Positions 45,099 through 55,026 of a stretch of DNA of 64,000 nt are shown here, one piece after another. This DNA is from Hyphomicrobiales bacterium (GTDB lineage: Bacteria; Pseudomonadota; Alphaproteobacteria; Rhizobiales; Beijerinckiaceae), in contig JAGXAM010000010.1 of NCBI GenBank assembly GCA_019075905.1, forward strand, positions 1 through 64,000. The letters are read 5' to 3'. The notes beneath the pieces are model-generated. The model ran no database searches. It saw nothing but the letters and a program-made list of their open reading frames with translations, and was not told the DNA's origin. The position numbers and the translations under genes were made by a program. Every line of letters starts with the position of its first letter. The stretch's first letter is position 1.

Positions 45099-46161
45099 GC
45101 CGCTCGCTGGCGGCAGCATTGATCCGGTTCATCAGCGGCAGCTCGATATGGCGATAGCTCAGCAGGCCGAGGCCGATGGTGATCGCAACGCCAAGGCAGA
45201 TGAGGGCCAGCACGTCGCCCTTGCTGGTGGCATGCAGCGCCCGCGCCAGATGCAGCAAGATCACCGCCACGAAAGTGTGCAGCAGGAACACGGCAAAAGC
45301 CGTATTGCCCAGCGCGATGAACGGTTCGCTGCCGAGTCGGCTTGGCTTGCCATCGCGCTCGCACAGCGCCAGCAGCGCCACCAGCACGACGAACCACGGC
45401 AGCACCGCCGGAACCGGCACGGGGCTCAGCATCAGGCCGATGAGGCCAAGCGCGAACAGGTGCGGCACGGCCCAGGGCAGGCGCAGGCGCGGCAGGTCGC
45501 GCACCATCACCTCCACCGCCATGCCGGCAAAAAACATCGGCACCGCCCGGAAGGCACCGCCGTCATAGGTTGCCTCATACCAGGGCCGCAGCCCCATGGC
45601 ATCGCGCACCAGCGCCATGACCAGCGCCGCAAGCAGTGCCATCATGAAGGAGGCGCGCACGCCGCCCTTCGCCAGCAGCACCACCATCAGCGGAAACAGC
45701 AGCGACAGCAGCAATTCCGCCGACAGCGACCATGACGGGAAATCAAGCCCGGCGTGATGGGTGACACCGAAGGCATGCAACAACAGCAGCGTTGGCAACA
45801 CCAGCTTGAGATCGAGCGAGGCCGGGTCATAAATGTGAAAATGCCCGAGCACCACCACGGTGCCTGCCAGCGCCATCGCCAGGGTCGTGAACAGATGCAG
45901 GGGATAAAGCCGGGCAAACCGCCGCGTCATGAACCGGCCGAAGTCATCGAGCCCAGCCATGCGCGCGCCATAGGCGTGCATCAGCACGAAACCCGAGAGC
46001 GCAAAAAAGAAATCGACGAAATAGAGCCGGTCGGTGGCAGCCAGGCTGATACCCAGCATATCGTGGAAATGCCCGGCAAAATGCCCGATCATCACCGCAC
46101 AGGCCCCGAAGAACCGGTAGGTGTCGAGCACATAAAAGCGCTTGGGCATTTTCGGCGGCAA
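45067..46161 (-). CDS. acyltransferase 3 family membrane protein (OafA/YrhL-like)
   Basis: Integral membrane O-acyltransferase of about 364 residues with some ten hydrophobic helices. The N-terminal motif RFFGACAVMIGHFAGHF contains the conserved His, and FALSGFVLMHAYG is the second family block. Such proteins acylate sugars in lipopolysaccharide, exopolysaccharide or peptidoglycan; no target is implied by the neighbours. The start is uncertain: TTG at 46161, with AAGGAG eight bases upstream, looks best; GTG at 46170 and ATG at 46149 are alternatives. Confidence 0.85.
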   Translation of the reverse strand: MPPKMPKRFYVLDTYRFFGACAVMIGHFAGHFHDMLGISLAATDRLYFVDFFFALSGFVLMHAYGARMAGLDDFGRFMTRRFARLYPLHLFTTLAMALAGTVVVLGHFHIYDPASLDLKLVLPTLLLLHAFGVTHHAGLDFPSWSLSAELLLSLLFPLMVVLLAKGGVRASFMMALLAALVMALVRDAMGLRPWYEATYDGGAFRAVPMFFAGMAVEVMVRDLPRLRLPWAVPHLFALGLIGLMLSPVPVPAVLPWFVVLVALLALCERDGKPSRLGSEPFIALGNTAFAVFLLHTFVAVILLHLARALHATSKGDVLALICLGVAITIGLGLLSYRHIELPLMNRINAAASERLNARLRKSAP

Positions 46162-46342
46162 GCCATCCACTCCTTGGCCCGCTGATCTAGCGCCGATGTC
46201 TTAAATGCCTGCAAATGCGGACCGGTTTTCCCGAAACTGGTAAAGCCCCCGTTAAGGCGCATAACCCGGCGCGGCTGGTGGCGCCGTCATCGAGAATCGG
46301 CTAAGACAAAGGTTGCTTTGCCAACCAACGGGACAAATTTTC

Positions 46343-49087
46343 TTGGCCGAACCGACTGACCCGCCGCCACCGCCGGGCTCTGATATCCGCACCGCTTCCA
46401 TCGTCGATGAAATGCGCCGCTCCTATCTCGATTACGCGATGAGCGTTATCGTGTCGCGCGCGCTTCCCGATGTGCGCGACGGCCTGAAACCCGTGCACCG
46501 GCGCATCCTGTTTTCGGCGAGCGAGGAAGGCCATACGGCCGACAAGCCGCATGTGAAATCGGCCCGCATCGTCGGCGATGTCATCGGTAAATATCACCCC
46601 CACGGCGATCTGGCGATTTACGAGGCGCTGGTGCGCATGGCGCAGGATTTTTCCATGCGCCTGCCGCTCATCGACGGCCAGGGCAATTTCGGCTCGATCG
46701 ACAATGATCCGCCAGCGGCCATGCGCTACACCGAGGCGCGCATGTCCAAGGCGGCGATGGAGCTGGTCGCCGATCTTGATCTCGATACCGTCAATTTTCA
46801 GGACAATTACGACGGCAAAGAGCGTGAACCCACGGTTCTGCCAGCGAAATTTCCCAATCTTCTGGTCAATGGCGCCGGCGGCATCGCCGTCGGCATGGCC
46901 ACCAACATCCCGCCGCATAATCTCGGCGAGGTGATTGATGCTGTGGTGGCGCTGATCGACAATCCGGCGCTCGACAGCGAGGCGATCATGAAGATCGTCC
47001 CGGGGCCGGATTTCCCGACCGGCGGCGCCATCCTCGGGCGCGGCGGCATCCGCCAGGCCTATCTCACCGGGCGCGGCTCGATATTGATGCGCGCCAAAGT
47101 CGCCGTCGAGCAGGGCAAGCGCGACCGCGAGATGCTGATCGTCTCGGAAATTCCTTTCCAGGTGAACAAGGCGGCGCTGATCGAGAAAATCGCCGAGCTC
47201 ATCCGCGAGAAGCGCATCGAGGGCATTGCCGACCTGCGCGATGAATCCGACCGCGATGGCATGCGCATCGTCATCGAGATCAAGCGCGATGCGGTCGGCG
47301 ATGTCGTGCTCAACCAGCTTTACCGTTACACCCAGCTGCAAACCAGCTTCCCGGCCAATATGATCGCCCTCAATGGCGGCCGGCCGGAAACCCTGACGCT
47401 GCGGGATTTTCTGGTGGCCTTTGTCGATTTCCGCGAGGAAGTCGTCACCCGCCGCACCAAATTCCTCCTGAACAAGGCGCGCGACCAGGCGCATGTCCAG
47501 GTCGGTCTCGCCATAGCCGTCGCCAATATCGACGAGGTCATTCACCTCATCCGCACCTCGCCCGATAGCAATGCCGCCCGCGAGGCGCTGATTTCGCGGC
47601 TGTGGCCCACCAAGGATATGGCGCCGCTGGTCACGCTGATCGCCGATCCGCGCTATATGCTGCTGGAGGATGGCACCTGCCGGCTCTCCGAGGTTCAGGC
47701 CCGCGCCATTCTGGAATTGCGCCTCGCCCGCCTGACCGCGCTAGGGCGCGATGAGATTGCCGACCTGCTCACGAGGCTCGCCGAGGAAATTGCCGAATAT
47801 CTCGATATACTGCATTCGCGTGCCCGGCTGTTCGGCATCATCAAGGATGAGCTCGCCGCCATGCGTGCCGCCCATGCCACGCCGCGCCGCACCGAAATTC
47901 TCGACAGCGAATTTGATTTCGAGGATGAGGACCTGATCCAGCGCGAGGATATGGTCGTCACCGTATCCCATGCCGGCTATGTCAAGCGCGTGCCGCTCTC
48001 GACCTACCGGGCGCAACGACGCGGCGGCAAAGGCCGCTCGGCCATGCAGACCCGCGATGAGGATTTCGTCACGAGGCTTTTCGTCGCCTCGACCCACCAG
48101 CCGCTGTTGTTCTTTTCCTCGAAGGGGCAGGCCTATAAGGAAAAGGTCTGGCGTCTGCCGCTGGCCGCTCCGCAGGCGCGAGGCAAGGCCCTGGTCAATA
48201 TCCTGCCGCTCGAACAGGACGAGCGCATCACCACCATCATGCCGCTGCCCGAGGACGAGGCCGCGTGGGAAGCGCAGGATGTGATGTTTGCGACTACCCG
48301 AGGCTCTGTGCGCCGGAACAAGCTGTCGGATTTCGCCAATGTTAACCGCGCCGGCAAGATCGCCATGAAGCTCGATGACGGCGAGAAAATCGTCGATGTG
48401 CTGATGTGTAATGAGGCCGATGACGTGCTGCTGACCTCCCGCGAGGGCCAATGCATCCGCTTTGCCGTGCCGGAAGTGCGGGTGTTCAAGGGCCGCGATT
48501 CCATGGGTGTGCGCGGCATCAGCCTCGCTGAGGGCGACAGCGTCATGTCGCTGGCGATCCTGCGTCATATGGATGCCGAACCCGCCGAACGCGAGGCCTA
48601 TCTGAAAATGCGCCGCGCCGTTTCCGGCGAGGCCAGCTCCGAGGAACCGGCGCTGGAGGACAATGGCGAGGGCGCCAGCGCCGCGATCTCGACCGAGCGC
48701 TATGCGCAAATGTCGGAGGCCGAGCAGGTGATTCTCACCGTATCGGCCAATGGCTATGGCAAGCGCTCCTCGGCCTATGAATATCGCGTCACCGGGCGCG
48801 GCGGCAAAGGCATTGTCGCCATGGTCGTCAACGAGCGCAATGGCCCGCTCGTGGCTTCCATGCCGGTTGGCCACGACGACGAGATCATGCTGGTCACCGA
48901 TGGCGGCCAGTTGATCCGCTGCCCGGTCGAGGACATCCGCATGGTGTCGCGCGGTACGCAAGGGGTGATCGTCTTCAAGACCGCCGAAGACGAGCATGTC
49001 GTCAGCGTCGAGCGCCTGAGCGATGTCGGCAGCAGCGAGGCGGGCGAGGGCGGCGACGAGGCTGGCGAAGCGGGCGAGGGGCCATGA
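46343..49087 (+). CDS. gyrA: DNA gyrase subunit A
   Basis: Breakage-reunion subunit of gyrase, which introduces negative supercoils. From TTG at 46343 (GGGA nine bases upstream; N-terminus [12 protein letters not shown]) the protein is 914 residues. It has the winged-helix domain with catalytic Tyr in [11 protein letters not shown], the coiled coil and the C-terminal beta-pinwheel with GyrA box QRRGGKG. The quinolone-resistance region reads [10 protein letters not shown]: Leu at residue ~90 and Glu at ~94, aligned with E. coli Ser83 and Asp87. An insertion of acidic residues lies before the last pinwheel repeats. It overlaps coaD by four bases. Confidence 0.97.
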   Translation: MAEPTDPPPPPGSDIRTASIVDEMRRSYLDYAMSVIVSRALPDVRDGLKPVHRRILFSASEEGHTADKPHVKSARIVGDVIGKYHPHGDLAIYEALVRMAQDFSMRLPLIDGQGNFGSIDNDPPAAMRYTEARMSKAAMELVADLDLDTVNFQDNYDGKEREPTVLPAKFPNLLVNGAGGIAVGMATNIPPHNLGEVIDAVVALIDNPALDSEAIMKIVPGPDFPTGGAILGRGGIRQAYLTGRGSILMRAKVAVEQGKRDREMLIVSEIPFQVNKAALIEKIAELIREKRIEGIADLRDESDRDGMRIVIEIKRDAVGDVVLNQLYRYTQLQTSFPANMIALNGGRPETLTLRDFLVAFVDFREEVVTRRTKFLLNKARDQAHVQVGLAIAVANIDEVIHLIRTSPDSNAAREALISRLWPTKDMAPLVTLIADPRYMLLEDGTCRLSEVQARAILELRLARLTALGRDEIADLLTRLAEEIAEYLDILHSRARLFGIIKDELAAMRAAHATPRRTEILDSEFDFEDEDLIQREDMVVTVSHAGYVKRVPLSTYRAQRRGGKGRSAMQTRDEDFVTRLFVASTHQPLLFFSSKGQAYKEKVWRLPLAAPQARGKALVNILPLEQDERITTIMPLPEDEAAWEAQDVMFATTRGSVRRNKLSDFANVNRAGKIAMKLDDGEKIVDVLMCNEADDVLLTSREGQCIRFAVPEVRVFKGRDSMGVRGISLAEGDSVMSLAILRHMDAEPAEREAYLKMRRAVSGEASSEEPALEDNGEGASAAISTERYAQMSEAEQVILTVSANGYGKRSSAYEYRVTGRGGKGIVAMVVNERNGPLVASMPVGHDDEIMLVTDGGQLIRCPVEDIRMVSRGTQGVIVFKTAEDEHVVSVERLSDVGSSEAGEGGDEAGEAGEGP

Positions 49088-49581
49088 GCCGCGTCGCGCT
49101 TTATACCGGCTCCTTCGATCCGCTGACGCTTGGCCATGTCGATGTCATCCTCAGCGCAGCCGCGCTGTGTGACCGGCTGATCGTCGCCATTGGCCGCCAT
49201 GCCAGCAAGACCGCGCTGTTTTCGCCAGATGAACGCGCCGCCCTGATCAAGGCAAGCTGCGGCGCCATGCTGGCGCAGCGCCAATGCCAGCTGGAGGTGA
49301 TCAGCTTTGATGGCCTCGCCGTGGAAGCGGCGCGGGCGCAGGGCGCGAGCCTGTTCGTGCGCGGCCTGCGCAATGGTTCCGACCTCGATTATGAAATGCA
49401 GATGGCCGGCATGAACCGCACCATGGCGCCGGAGGTGCAGACCATCTTTGTCGCTGCCAGCCCCGGCTTCAGCCATATTACCGCAACATTGGTGCGCCAG
49501 ATCGCGCAGATGGGCGGAGATGTCACGCCCTTCGTACCGCCTGAAGTGGCAGCCGCGCTGCGCCGCAGACTGCAACCCTGA
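49084..49581 (+). CDS. coaD: phosphopantetheine adenylyltransferase
   Basis: Fourth step of CoA synthesis: adenylates 4'-phosphopantetheine to dephospho-CoA. The 165-residue protein has the nucleotidyl-transfer motif [14 protein letters not shown] (8-21; a T/H-x-G-H site) and the C-terminal [10 protein letters not shown] block, which is I-S-S-S in E. coli. The ATGA overlap with gyrA suggests coupling to it. Confidence 0.94.
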   Translation: MSRVALYTGSFDPLTLGHVDVILSAAALCDRLIVAIGRHASKTALFSPDERAALIKASCGAMLAQRQCQLEVISFDGLAVEAARAQGASLFVRGLRNGSDLDYEMQMAGMNRTMAPEVQTIFVAASPGFSHITATLVRQIAQMGGDVTPFVPPEVAAALRRRLQP

Positions 49582-49615
49582 AGATCAACCAACGACCTGA
49601 AAGGCTCTATTGCCC

Positions 49616-50161
49616 ATGATATCCCGCAGACTCGCCCTGATTTGTGCTGCAACCCTGCTTGCCGCGCCGACTGCCCTTGCCGCCAGCCAGAAGGATGTGC
49701 TGCACCTTTATACCAGCCACGGCATGGTGACGATCCAGTTGCGCCCCGACCTTGCTCCCAAAACCGTCAAGCAGATCGAGACGCTGACAAAGCAGGGCTT
49801 TTACAACGGCTTAAAATTTCACCGGGTGATTGCCGGCTTCATGGCCCAGACCGGCGATCCCACCGGCACCGGCGCCGGCGGCTCGAAGCTTCCCAACGTG
49901 CCGGGCGAATTCAACAAGGCGAATTTCGGGCGCGGCAGCGTCGGCATGGCCCGCACCAGCGATCCCAATTCCGGCAATTCGCAGTTTTTCATCTGCTTTG
50001 CCGATTCGAGCTTCCTCGATGGCAAATACACCAATTTCGGCCAGGTCATCCACGGCATGAAAGTGGTGGACGAGATCAAGAAAGGCGCGCCCGGCACCGG
50101 CACAGTCACCGATCCCGACATCATCGTCAAAATGGTGATGGCCGCCGACGATCACAAATAG
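49616..50161 (+). CDS. periplasmic cyclophilin-type peptidyl-prolyl isomerase
   Basis: Cyclophilin of 181 residues with an N-terminal signal peptide (hydrophobic stretch LALICAATLLAAPTALA), so it acts in the periplasm. The isomerase core is clear: KFHRVIAGFMAQTGDPTGTG, MARTSDPNSGNSQFFICF and a C-terminal FGQVIHGMKVV. Starts at ATG 49616 or, two codons upstream, TTG 49610. It is followed by a second cyclophilin without a signal peptide, giving one copy per compartment. Confidence 0.92.
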   Translation: MISRRLALICAATLLAAPTALAASQKDVLHLYTSHGMVTIQLRPDLAPKTVKQIETLTKQGFYNGLKFHRVIAGFMAQTGDPTGTGAGGSKLPNVPGEFNKANFGRGSVGMARTSDPNSGNSQFFICFADSSFLDGKYTNFGQVIHGMKVVDEIKKGAPGTGTVTDPDIIVKMVMAADDHK

Positions 50162-50278
50162 GCAGGGTGCGGGCAGGGGCCCAATTGCCCAAAGCCCGCC
50201 TTGGCTTTAGGACAGGCATAGAAACTTGGTTCTCGCCGCCGCATGTCGCGACGGCTTGGCATTTTTCAGGGAAACACC

Positions 50279-50734
50279 ATGTCAGATTCATCGAACACAT
50301 TGACGCTCGAAACCACCAAGGGCCCGGTTGTCATCAACATGCGCCCGGATCTCGCCCCCGGCCATGTCGCCCACATCAAGAAGCTGGTGTCCGAGGGCTT
50401 TTATGACGGCATCGTCTTTCATCGCGTGATCGACGGCTTTATGGCGCAGACCGGCTGCCCGCATGGTACTGGCACCGGCGGCTCGAAATATCCGAACCTC
50501 AAGGCCGAGTTCAACAATGCTCCGCATGTGCGCGGCACCGTGTCCATGGCCCGCGCCCAGAGCCCCGACAGCGCCAATTCGCAGTTTTTCATCTGCTTCG
50601 GCGACGCCGGCTTTCTCAACCGGCAATATACCGTGTGGGGCGAAGTCACCAGCGGCATGGAAAATGTAGACAAGATCAAGCGCGGCGAGCCTGTGATCCA
50701 GCCCGACAAGATCATTTCTGCCAAACTGGGGTAG
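50279..50734 (+). CDS. ppiB: cytoplasmic cyclophilin-type peptidyl-prolyl isomerase
   Basis: PpiB-like cyclophilin of 151 residues without a signal peptide. Core motifs: VFHRVIDGFMAQTGCPHGTG, MARAQSPDSANSQFFICFGD and WGEVTSGMENVDKI. AGGGAAA precedes the ATG at 50279. It is about 60 percent similar by eye to the preceding periplasmic copy, so the pair probably came from duplication with gain or loss of a signal peptide. Confidence 0.93.
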   Translation: MSDSSNTLTLETTKGPVVINMRPDLAPGHVAHIKKLVSEGFYDGIVFHRVIDGFMAQTGCPHGTGTGGSKYPNLKAEFNNAPHVRGTVSMARAQSPDSANSQFFICFGDAGFLNRQYTVWGEVTSGMENVDKIKRGEPVIQPDKIISAKLG

Positions 50735-50884
50735 GGCGCCCGAGGGCGGCTTGAACCGGCAGGGGCGGCCCGGCGGCGATAACCCACTGCCGCCCGCGCC
50801 TTGCGCGATCTCGCACGAAATGAGCGCTTTGCGGCCGCGCCGGCCTGTGTCAGAAGCACTCGACACAACAAGAGCCTGATTTCG

Positions 50885-51973
50885 ATGCGTGTAGATGCCT
50901 TTGATTTCGATCTCCCCAAAGACCGCATTGCCCTGCGCCCGGTCACCCCGCGTGATGCCGCGCGGCTGCTGCGGGTCGATTCCGCGGGGGCGCTGAGCGA
51001 TCATGTCTTTACCGACCTTGCCGGCCTGCTGCGGCAAGGCGACGCGCTGGTCGTCAATGATACTCGGGTGATTTCGGCGCGCCTGACCGGCATCAGGGTG
51101 CGCGAAGGCCAGAGCGCCCGCATCGAGGCGACGCTGCACCAGCGCGTCAAGGGCGATCTCTGGCGCGCTTTCCTCAAGCCCGCCAAGCGGGTGCGGCAGG
51201 GCGAACGCATCCGTTTCGGATCCGAAACAGAAAGCGGCGTATGCCTGCTCGATCATCTTGATGCCGTGGTGGAAGAAACATTCGCAAATGGCGAAGCAAG
51301 CTTGCGTTTTGCCTTTTATGGCCCGGTACTCGATGAGGCCGTGGAGCGGCTCGGCAACATGCCGCTGCCGCCCTATATTGCCTCGCGGCGCCCGACCGAC
51401 GAGGCCGACCGCGCCGATTACCAGACCATGTTTGCCGATGAGCCGGGCGCCGTGGCGGCCCCGACAGCCGGCCTGCATTTCACGCCCTCGCTGATGGACC
51501 GGCTGGCCGCATGCGGCGTCAGCCTGCACCGTCTGACCCTGCATGTCGGCGCCGGAACCTTCCTGCCGGTCAAGGCCGACGACACCGACAACCACAGGAT
51601 GCACGCCGAAAACGGCCATATCAGTGAGGCCAGTGCGGCCGCACTCAACGAGCTTCGCGCCGCAGGCGGGCGCATCGTTGCTGTCGGCACCACCGTGCTG
51701 CGCCTGCTGGAAAGCGCCGCAACATCGGGCCGGATCGAGCCCTTTGCCGGCGAAACCTCGATTTTCATCACCCCCGGCTACCGCTTCCGGGCCGTCGATG
51801 CGCTGATCACCAATTTTCATCTGCCGCGCTCGACGCTGTTCATGCTAGTCGCCGCCTTTGCCGGGCTGGAGCCGATCCAGCGCGCCTATGCCCATGCCAT
51901 CGCCGCCCATTACCGATTTTATTCCTATGGCGATGCCTGCCTGCTGGAAAAGCCGGCCCGCGGCTGGCCATGA
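50885..51973 (+). CDS. queA: S-adenosylmethionine:tRNA ribosyltransferase-isomerase
   Basis: Adds the epoxycyclopentanediol group from SAM to 7-aminomethyl-7-deazaguanine in tRNA, the step before the final queuosine. The 362-residue protein begins [19 protein letters not shown] as in relatives and contains [21 protein letters not shown], the QueA signature. The ATG at 50885 was preferred to an unsupported longer frame from 50801. It overlaps tgt by four bases. Confidence 0.95.
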   Translation: MRVDAFDFDLPKDRIALRPVTPRDAARLLRVDSAGALSDHVFTDLAGLLRQGDALVVNDTRVISARLTGIRVREGQSARIEATLHQRVKGDLWRAFLKPAKRVRQGERIRFGSETESGVCLLDHLDAVVEETFANGEASLRFAFYGPVLDEAVERLGNMPLPPYIASRRPTDEADRADYQTMFADEPGAVAAPTAGLHFTPSLMDRLAACGVSLHRLTLHVGAGTFLPVKADDTDNHRMHAENGHISEASAAALNELRAAGGRIVAVGTTVLRLLESAATSGRIEPFAGETSIFITPGYRFRAVDALITNFHLPRSTLFMLVAAFAGLEPIQRAYAHAIAAHYRFYSYGDACLLEKPARGWP

Positions 51974-53103
51974 CCGCTCCCTTCGGTTTCAGCCTGCTGG
52001 CGCAGGATGGCGCGGCGCGGCGCGGCGAGGTCCGCACCGCCCATGGCAGCATCCAGACCCCGGCCTTCATGCCGGTCGGCACGGCGGCGACGGTCAAGGC
52101 CATGCACCCCGGCGGCGTGCGGGCGCTCGGCGCCGATATCGTGCTCGGCAACACCTATCACCTGATGCTGCGCCCCGGGCCGGAGCGCATCGCCGCGCTC
52201 GGCGGCCTGCATCGCTTCATGAACTGGCCGCACCCGATCCTCACCGATTCGGGCGGCTTTCAGGTGATGTCGCTGGCGAAATTGCGCAAGCTCGATGCCG
52301 ATGGCGTGACCTTTCAATCGCATATTGATGGCAGCCGCCATCGCTTGACGCCGGAACGCTCGATGGAAATCCAGGGCCTGCTCGGTTCGGATATCCAGAT
52401 GCAGTTTGATGAATGCGTGAAACTGCCGGCTAGTCCGGCCGAGACCGAGCGGGCGATGAACCTGTCGCTGCAATGGGGCGAGCGTTCGCTCCGGGCCTTT
52501 GCCGGCACGGCCGGGCAGGCGGCTTTCGGCATCGTCCAGGGCGGGGCCGAGGCGGCGCTGCGCCGCACCAGCGCCCGCGCGGTCACCTCCATGGGCTTTG
52601 GCGGCCATGCCATCGGCGGTCTGGCGGTCGGTGAACCGCAGGCAGTGAGGTTGGCGATGATCGAGGAGGTCGAGCCGCTGCTGCCACAGGACAAGCCGCG
52701 CTATCTCATGGGCGTCGGCACCCCCGATGACCTGCTGGCGGCCGTGGCGCGCGGTGTCGATATGTTTGACTGCGTCATGCCAACCCGGGCCGGGCGCCAT
52801 GGGCTGGCCTATACGCGCTTTGGCAAGATCAACCTGCGCAATGCCCGCCATGCCGATGACCCGCGCCCGCTCGATGCCGCCTCAAGGGTGCCAGCCGCCC
52901 GCGATTATTCACGCGCCTATCTGCATCACCTCGTCAAATCCGGCGAAATCCTCGGCATGATGCTGCTGACCGAGGTCAATACCGGCTATTATCAGGACCT
53001 TATGGCCGGCGCCCGCCAAGCCATCGCCATCCAGGCCTTCGCGGCCTATGCGGCAGGTGTTCGCGAGGGCTGGGCGCGCGGGGATGCTGAACCAAGGGCC
53101 TGA
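51970..53103 (+). CDS. tgt: tRNA-guanine transglycosylase, lacking the zinc site
   Basis: Exchanges guanine 34 for preQ1 in tRNAs with GUN anticodons. The 377-residue protein keeps the catalytic apparatus: [38 protein letters not shown] and the nucleophile Asp in [14 protein letters not shown]. The structural zinc site near the C-terminus, C-x-C-x2-C plus a His in most bacterial enzymes, is absent: residues 305, 307, 310 and 336 are Ser, Val, Ala and Val, with the spacing of the four ligands preserved. The frame is intact, so this is divergence, not a sequencing frameshift. It is paired with queA. Confidence 0.93.
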   Translation: MTAPFGFSLLAQDGAARRGEVRTAHGSIQTPAFMPVGTAATVKAMHPGGVRALGADIVLGNTYHLMLRPGPERIAALGGLHRFMNWPHPILTDSGGFQVMSLAKLRKLDADGVTFQSHIDGSRHRLTPERSMEIQGLLGSDIQMQFDECVKLPASPAETERAMNLSLQWGERSLRAFAGTAGQAAFGIVQGGAEAALRRTSARAVTSMGFGGHAIGGLAVGEPQAVRLAMIEEVEPLLPQDKPRYLMGVGTPDDLLAAVARGVDMFDCVMPTRAGRHGLAYTRFGKINLRNARHADDPRPLDAASRVPAARDYSRAYLHHLVKSGEILGMMLLTEVNTGYYQDLMAGARQAIAIQAFAAYAAGVREGWARGDAEPRA

Positions 53104-53112
53104 GCGCGGTCG

Positions 53113-53976
53113 CTAAACCCCGTGTGCCTTCAGCCATTGCACCGCAAGCTCGAAGGATTTTGCGGCATCGGCCTTGTTGTAGCTCGGCCGGTAATCGGCA
53201 TGAAAGCCATGGCCGGCATCCGGATAAACGATGATCCTGAATTTATCGCCGGCCGCTTTCAGCCGCGCTTCCATATCGGCAATATTGGCCGCGGTGATGC
53301 TGGGGTCCTGGCCGCCATATTGCCCCAGCACCGGCACTTTCAGCGCGCCAACGATATCGGGCGGGTTGAGCGGATGGTTGGCATCCTTGGGCGGATCGAG
53401 CGGCCCATACCACAGCGCCACCGCCTTGAGGGCCGGGTTATGGGCGCCATAGAGCCAGGCCTGCCGGCCACCCCAGCAAAAGCCGGTCACCGCCGTCCGC
53501 GCCGCATCGACCGAACCCGAAGCTTTGGCAAAGGCATAGGTCGCATCAAGGTCTGCCGTCACCTGCGCGTCGGGGGTTTTCGCCACAATGCTGCTGAGCA
53601 GCACCTTGAAATCGGTGATTTTTGAGGCATCGCCAGCCCGGGCAAACAGGTCAAGCGCAATGGCATAATAGCCGCGCTGGGCCCAGCGGCGACATACATC
53701 CTGAATATATTCATGGACGCCAAAAATCTCGTGAATCACCATCACCAGCGGAAACGGCCCGCCATGATCGGGCATGGCCCGGTAAGCCGGCACCGCAAAG
53801 CCGCCCGACGTGATCTTGACCTCGCCAACTGTCAGCCCGGTTGCGGGTGTCTTGATCACCTGCGCCCAGACCGGGGCGATGGCGGCACAAAATCCGGCAC
53901 CGATCGAGGTCTTGACCAGGGTGCGGCGGCTTGGCTTCGGCAATTTGGCAAATAATGCGTCCGTGTTGGCATCCAT
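53113..53976 (-). CDS. dienelactone hydrolase family protein with a Tat-type signal
   Basis: Alpha/beta hydrolase of 287 residues. The DLH triad is visible: Cys in GFCWGGR, Asp in YGGQDPS and His in DAGHGF, which fits a carboxymethylenebutenolidase-type enzyme. The N-terminus has PSRRTLVKTSIGAGFC followed by a hydrophobic stretch and APVWAQ, a good match to the twin-arginine pattern S-R-R-x-F-L-K, so it is probably exported folded by TatABC, encoded at 33131-34736. AAGGAG precedes the ATG. Substrate unknown. Confidence 0.85.
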   Translation of the reverse strand: MDANTDALFAKLPKPSRRTLVKTSIGAGFCAAIAPVWAQVIKTPATGLTVGEVKITSGGFAVPAYRAMPDHGGPFPLVMVIHEIFGVHEYIQDVCRRWAQRGYYAIALDLFARAGDASKITDFKVLLSSIVAKTPDAQVTADLDATYAFAKASGSVDAARTAVTGFCWGGRQAWLYGAHNPALKAVALWYGPLDPPKDANHPLNPPDIVGALKVPVLGQYGGQDPSITAANIADMEARLKAAGDKFRIIVYPDAGHGFHADYRPSYNKADAAKSFELAVQWLKAHGV

Positions 53977-54077
53977 GGTGGTGATCTCCTTCTCGCCTCA
54001 TGAACTAGCGCGGCTTCAGCCCGGCTCAAGAGCAGATTTGCCATTGACAACGCCAGCCCATGCTTTAGCGGGCGAGC

Positions 54078-54956
54078 ATGACCCGCCTTTTCAACCGTGC
54101 CATTCCCCTCACATTCGTCCTGATCTGGTCCACCGGCTGGATCGTTGCGCGCTATGCGGCAGATTTTGGCGACCCGCTGACCTTTCTGCTGTTGCGCTAT
54201 GTTTTTGCTGGCACGGCCCTTCTCGCGCTGGCGATCATCGGACGTGCCGCCTGGCCAAAAAATCCGTCTGCCTATGGTCATGCGATGCTTTCCGGAGTCA
54301 TGCTGCACGCGCTCTATCTGGGCGGTGTGTGGTGGGCCATTCGCCACGGCGTGCCGGCCTCGGTATCGGCGCTGATCGCCGCCGTGCAGCCGATTCTCAC
54401 CACCGTTCTCGCGCCACTGGTGCTCGGCGAAACCATCACCGCGCGCCGCTGGCTTGGTGTTGCGATCGGCGTGGCCGGTCTGCTGCTGGTGCTGCTGCCG
54501 GGGCTGGCGCAGGTCGATGCGGCGGCGCTGAGCCAGCAACTGACTGAAATCGGCATCAATGTTGGCGCCATGGTCGCCGTCACCTGCGGGTCTTTCTACC
54601 AGAAGAAATTTGTCGCCACCGGCGACCTGCGCACCACCACCATCCTGCAATATACCGGCGCGGCGTTGGTGACGCTGCCGGTCGCCTTCCTGCTTGAACC
54701 CATGCACATTACCTGGAACCTCACCATGGTGCTGACCATGGCCTGGTCGGTGCTGGCGCTGTCGCTGGGGGCGATCAGCCTTTATCTGATCCTGATCCGG
54801 CGCGGCGAGGTCTCGCAGGCGGCGCAATTGATATTCCTCGTGCCGCCGACCGCTTCGGTGCAGGCCTGGCTGCTGTTTGGCGAAAAGCTCAGTGCCCCGC
54901 AATTGCTCGGCATGGCGCTGACAGCGCTGGGTGTGGCGCTGGCCAGCCGCACCTGA
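54078..54956 (+). CDS. EamA-family (drug/metabolite superfamily) transporter
   Basis: A 292-residue membrane protein with about ten hydrophobic helices and two EamA repeats; typical motifs are LIWSTGWIVARYA at the start, PVLIAAVQP-like AALIAAVQPILTTVLAPLVLGE at the end of repeat 1, and LVPPTASVQAWLLFGE in repeat 2. It is divergent from the hydrolase gene. Transported compound unknown (metabolite or amino acid export is usual). Confidence 0.85.
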   Translation: MTRLFNRAIPLTFVLIWSTGWIVARYAADFGDPLTFLLLRYVFAGTALLALAIIGRAAWPKNPSAYGHAMLSGVMLHALYLGGVWWAIRHGVPASVSALIAAVQPILTTVLAPLVLGETITARRWLGVAIGVAGLLLVLLPGLAQVDAAALSQQLTEIGINVGAMVAVTCGSFYQKKFVATGDLRTTTILQYTGAALVTLPVAFLLEPMHITWNLTMVLTMAWSVLALSLGAISLYLILIRRGEVSQAAQLIFLVPPTASVQAWLLFGEKLSAPQLLGMALTALGVALASRT

Positions 54957-55026
54957 CGCCCCCGCCTTTTTGCCAACTTGTTTCATCGCGCTTAATGATG
55001 TTGCGTCGCAACATGAAGGAGTTCTC

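Noticed and set aside
46301-47545. 414-codon minus-strand frame opposite gyrA, and a similar one at 47741-48997
   Set aside because: Both are shadows of gyrA; GyrA motifs are continuous on the plus strand.
50191-50208. hairpin AAAGCC-N6-GGCTTT between the two cyclophilin genes, as a terminator
   Set aside because: Short stem and no T-run beyond three bases; too weak to call.
50288-51820. 510-codon minus-strand frame opposite ppiB and queA
   Set aside because: Spans two well-supported genes and an intergenic gap without any domain or start signal.
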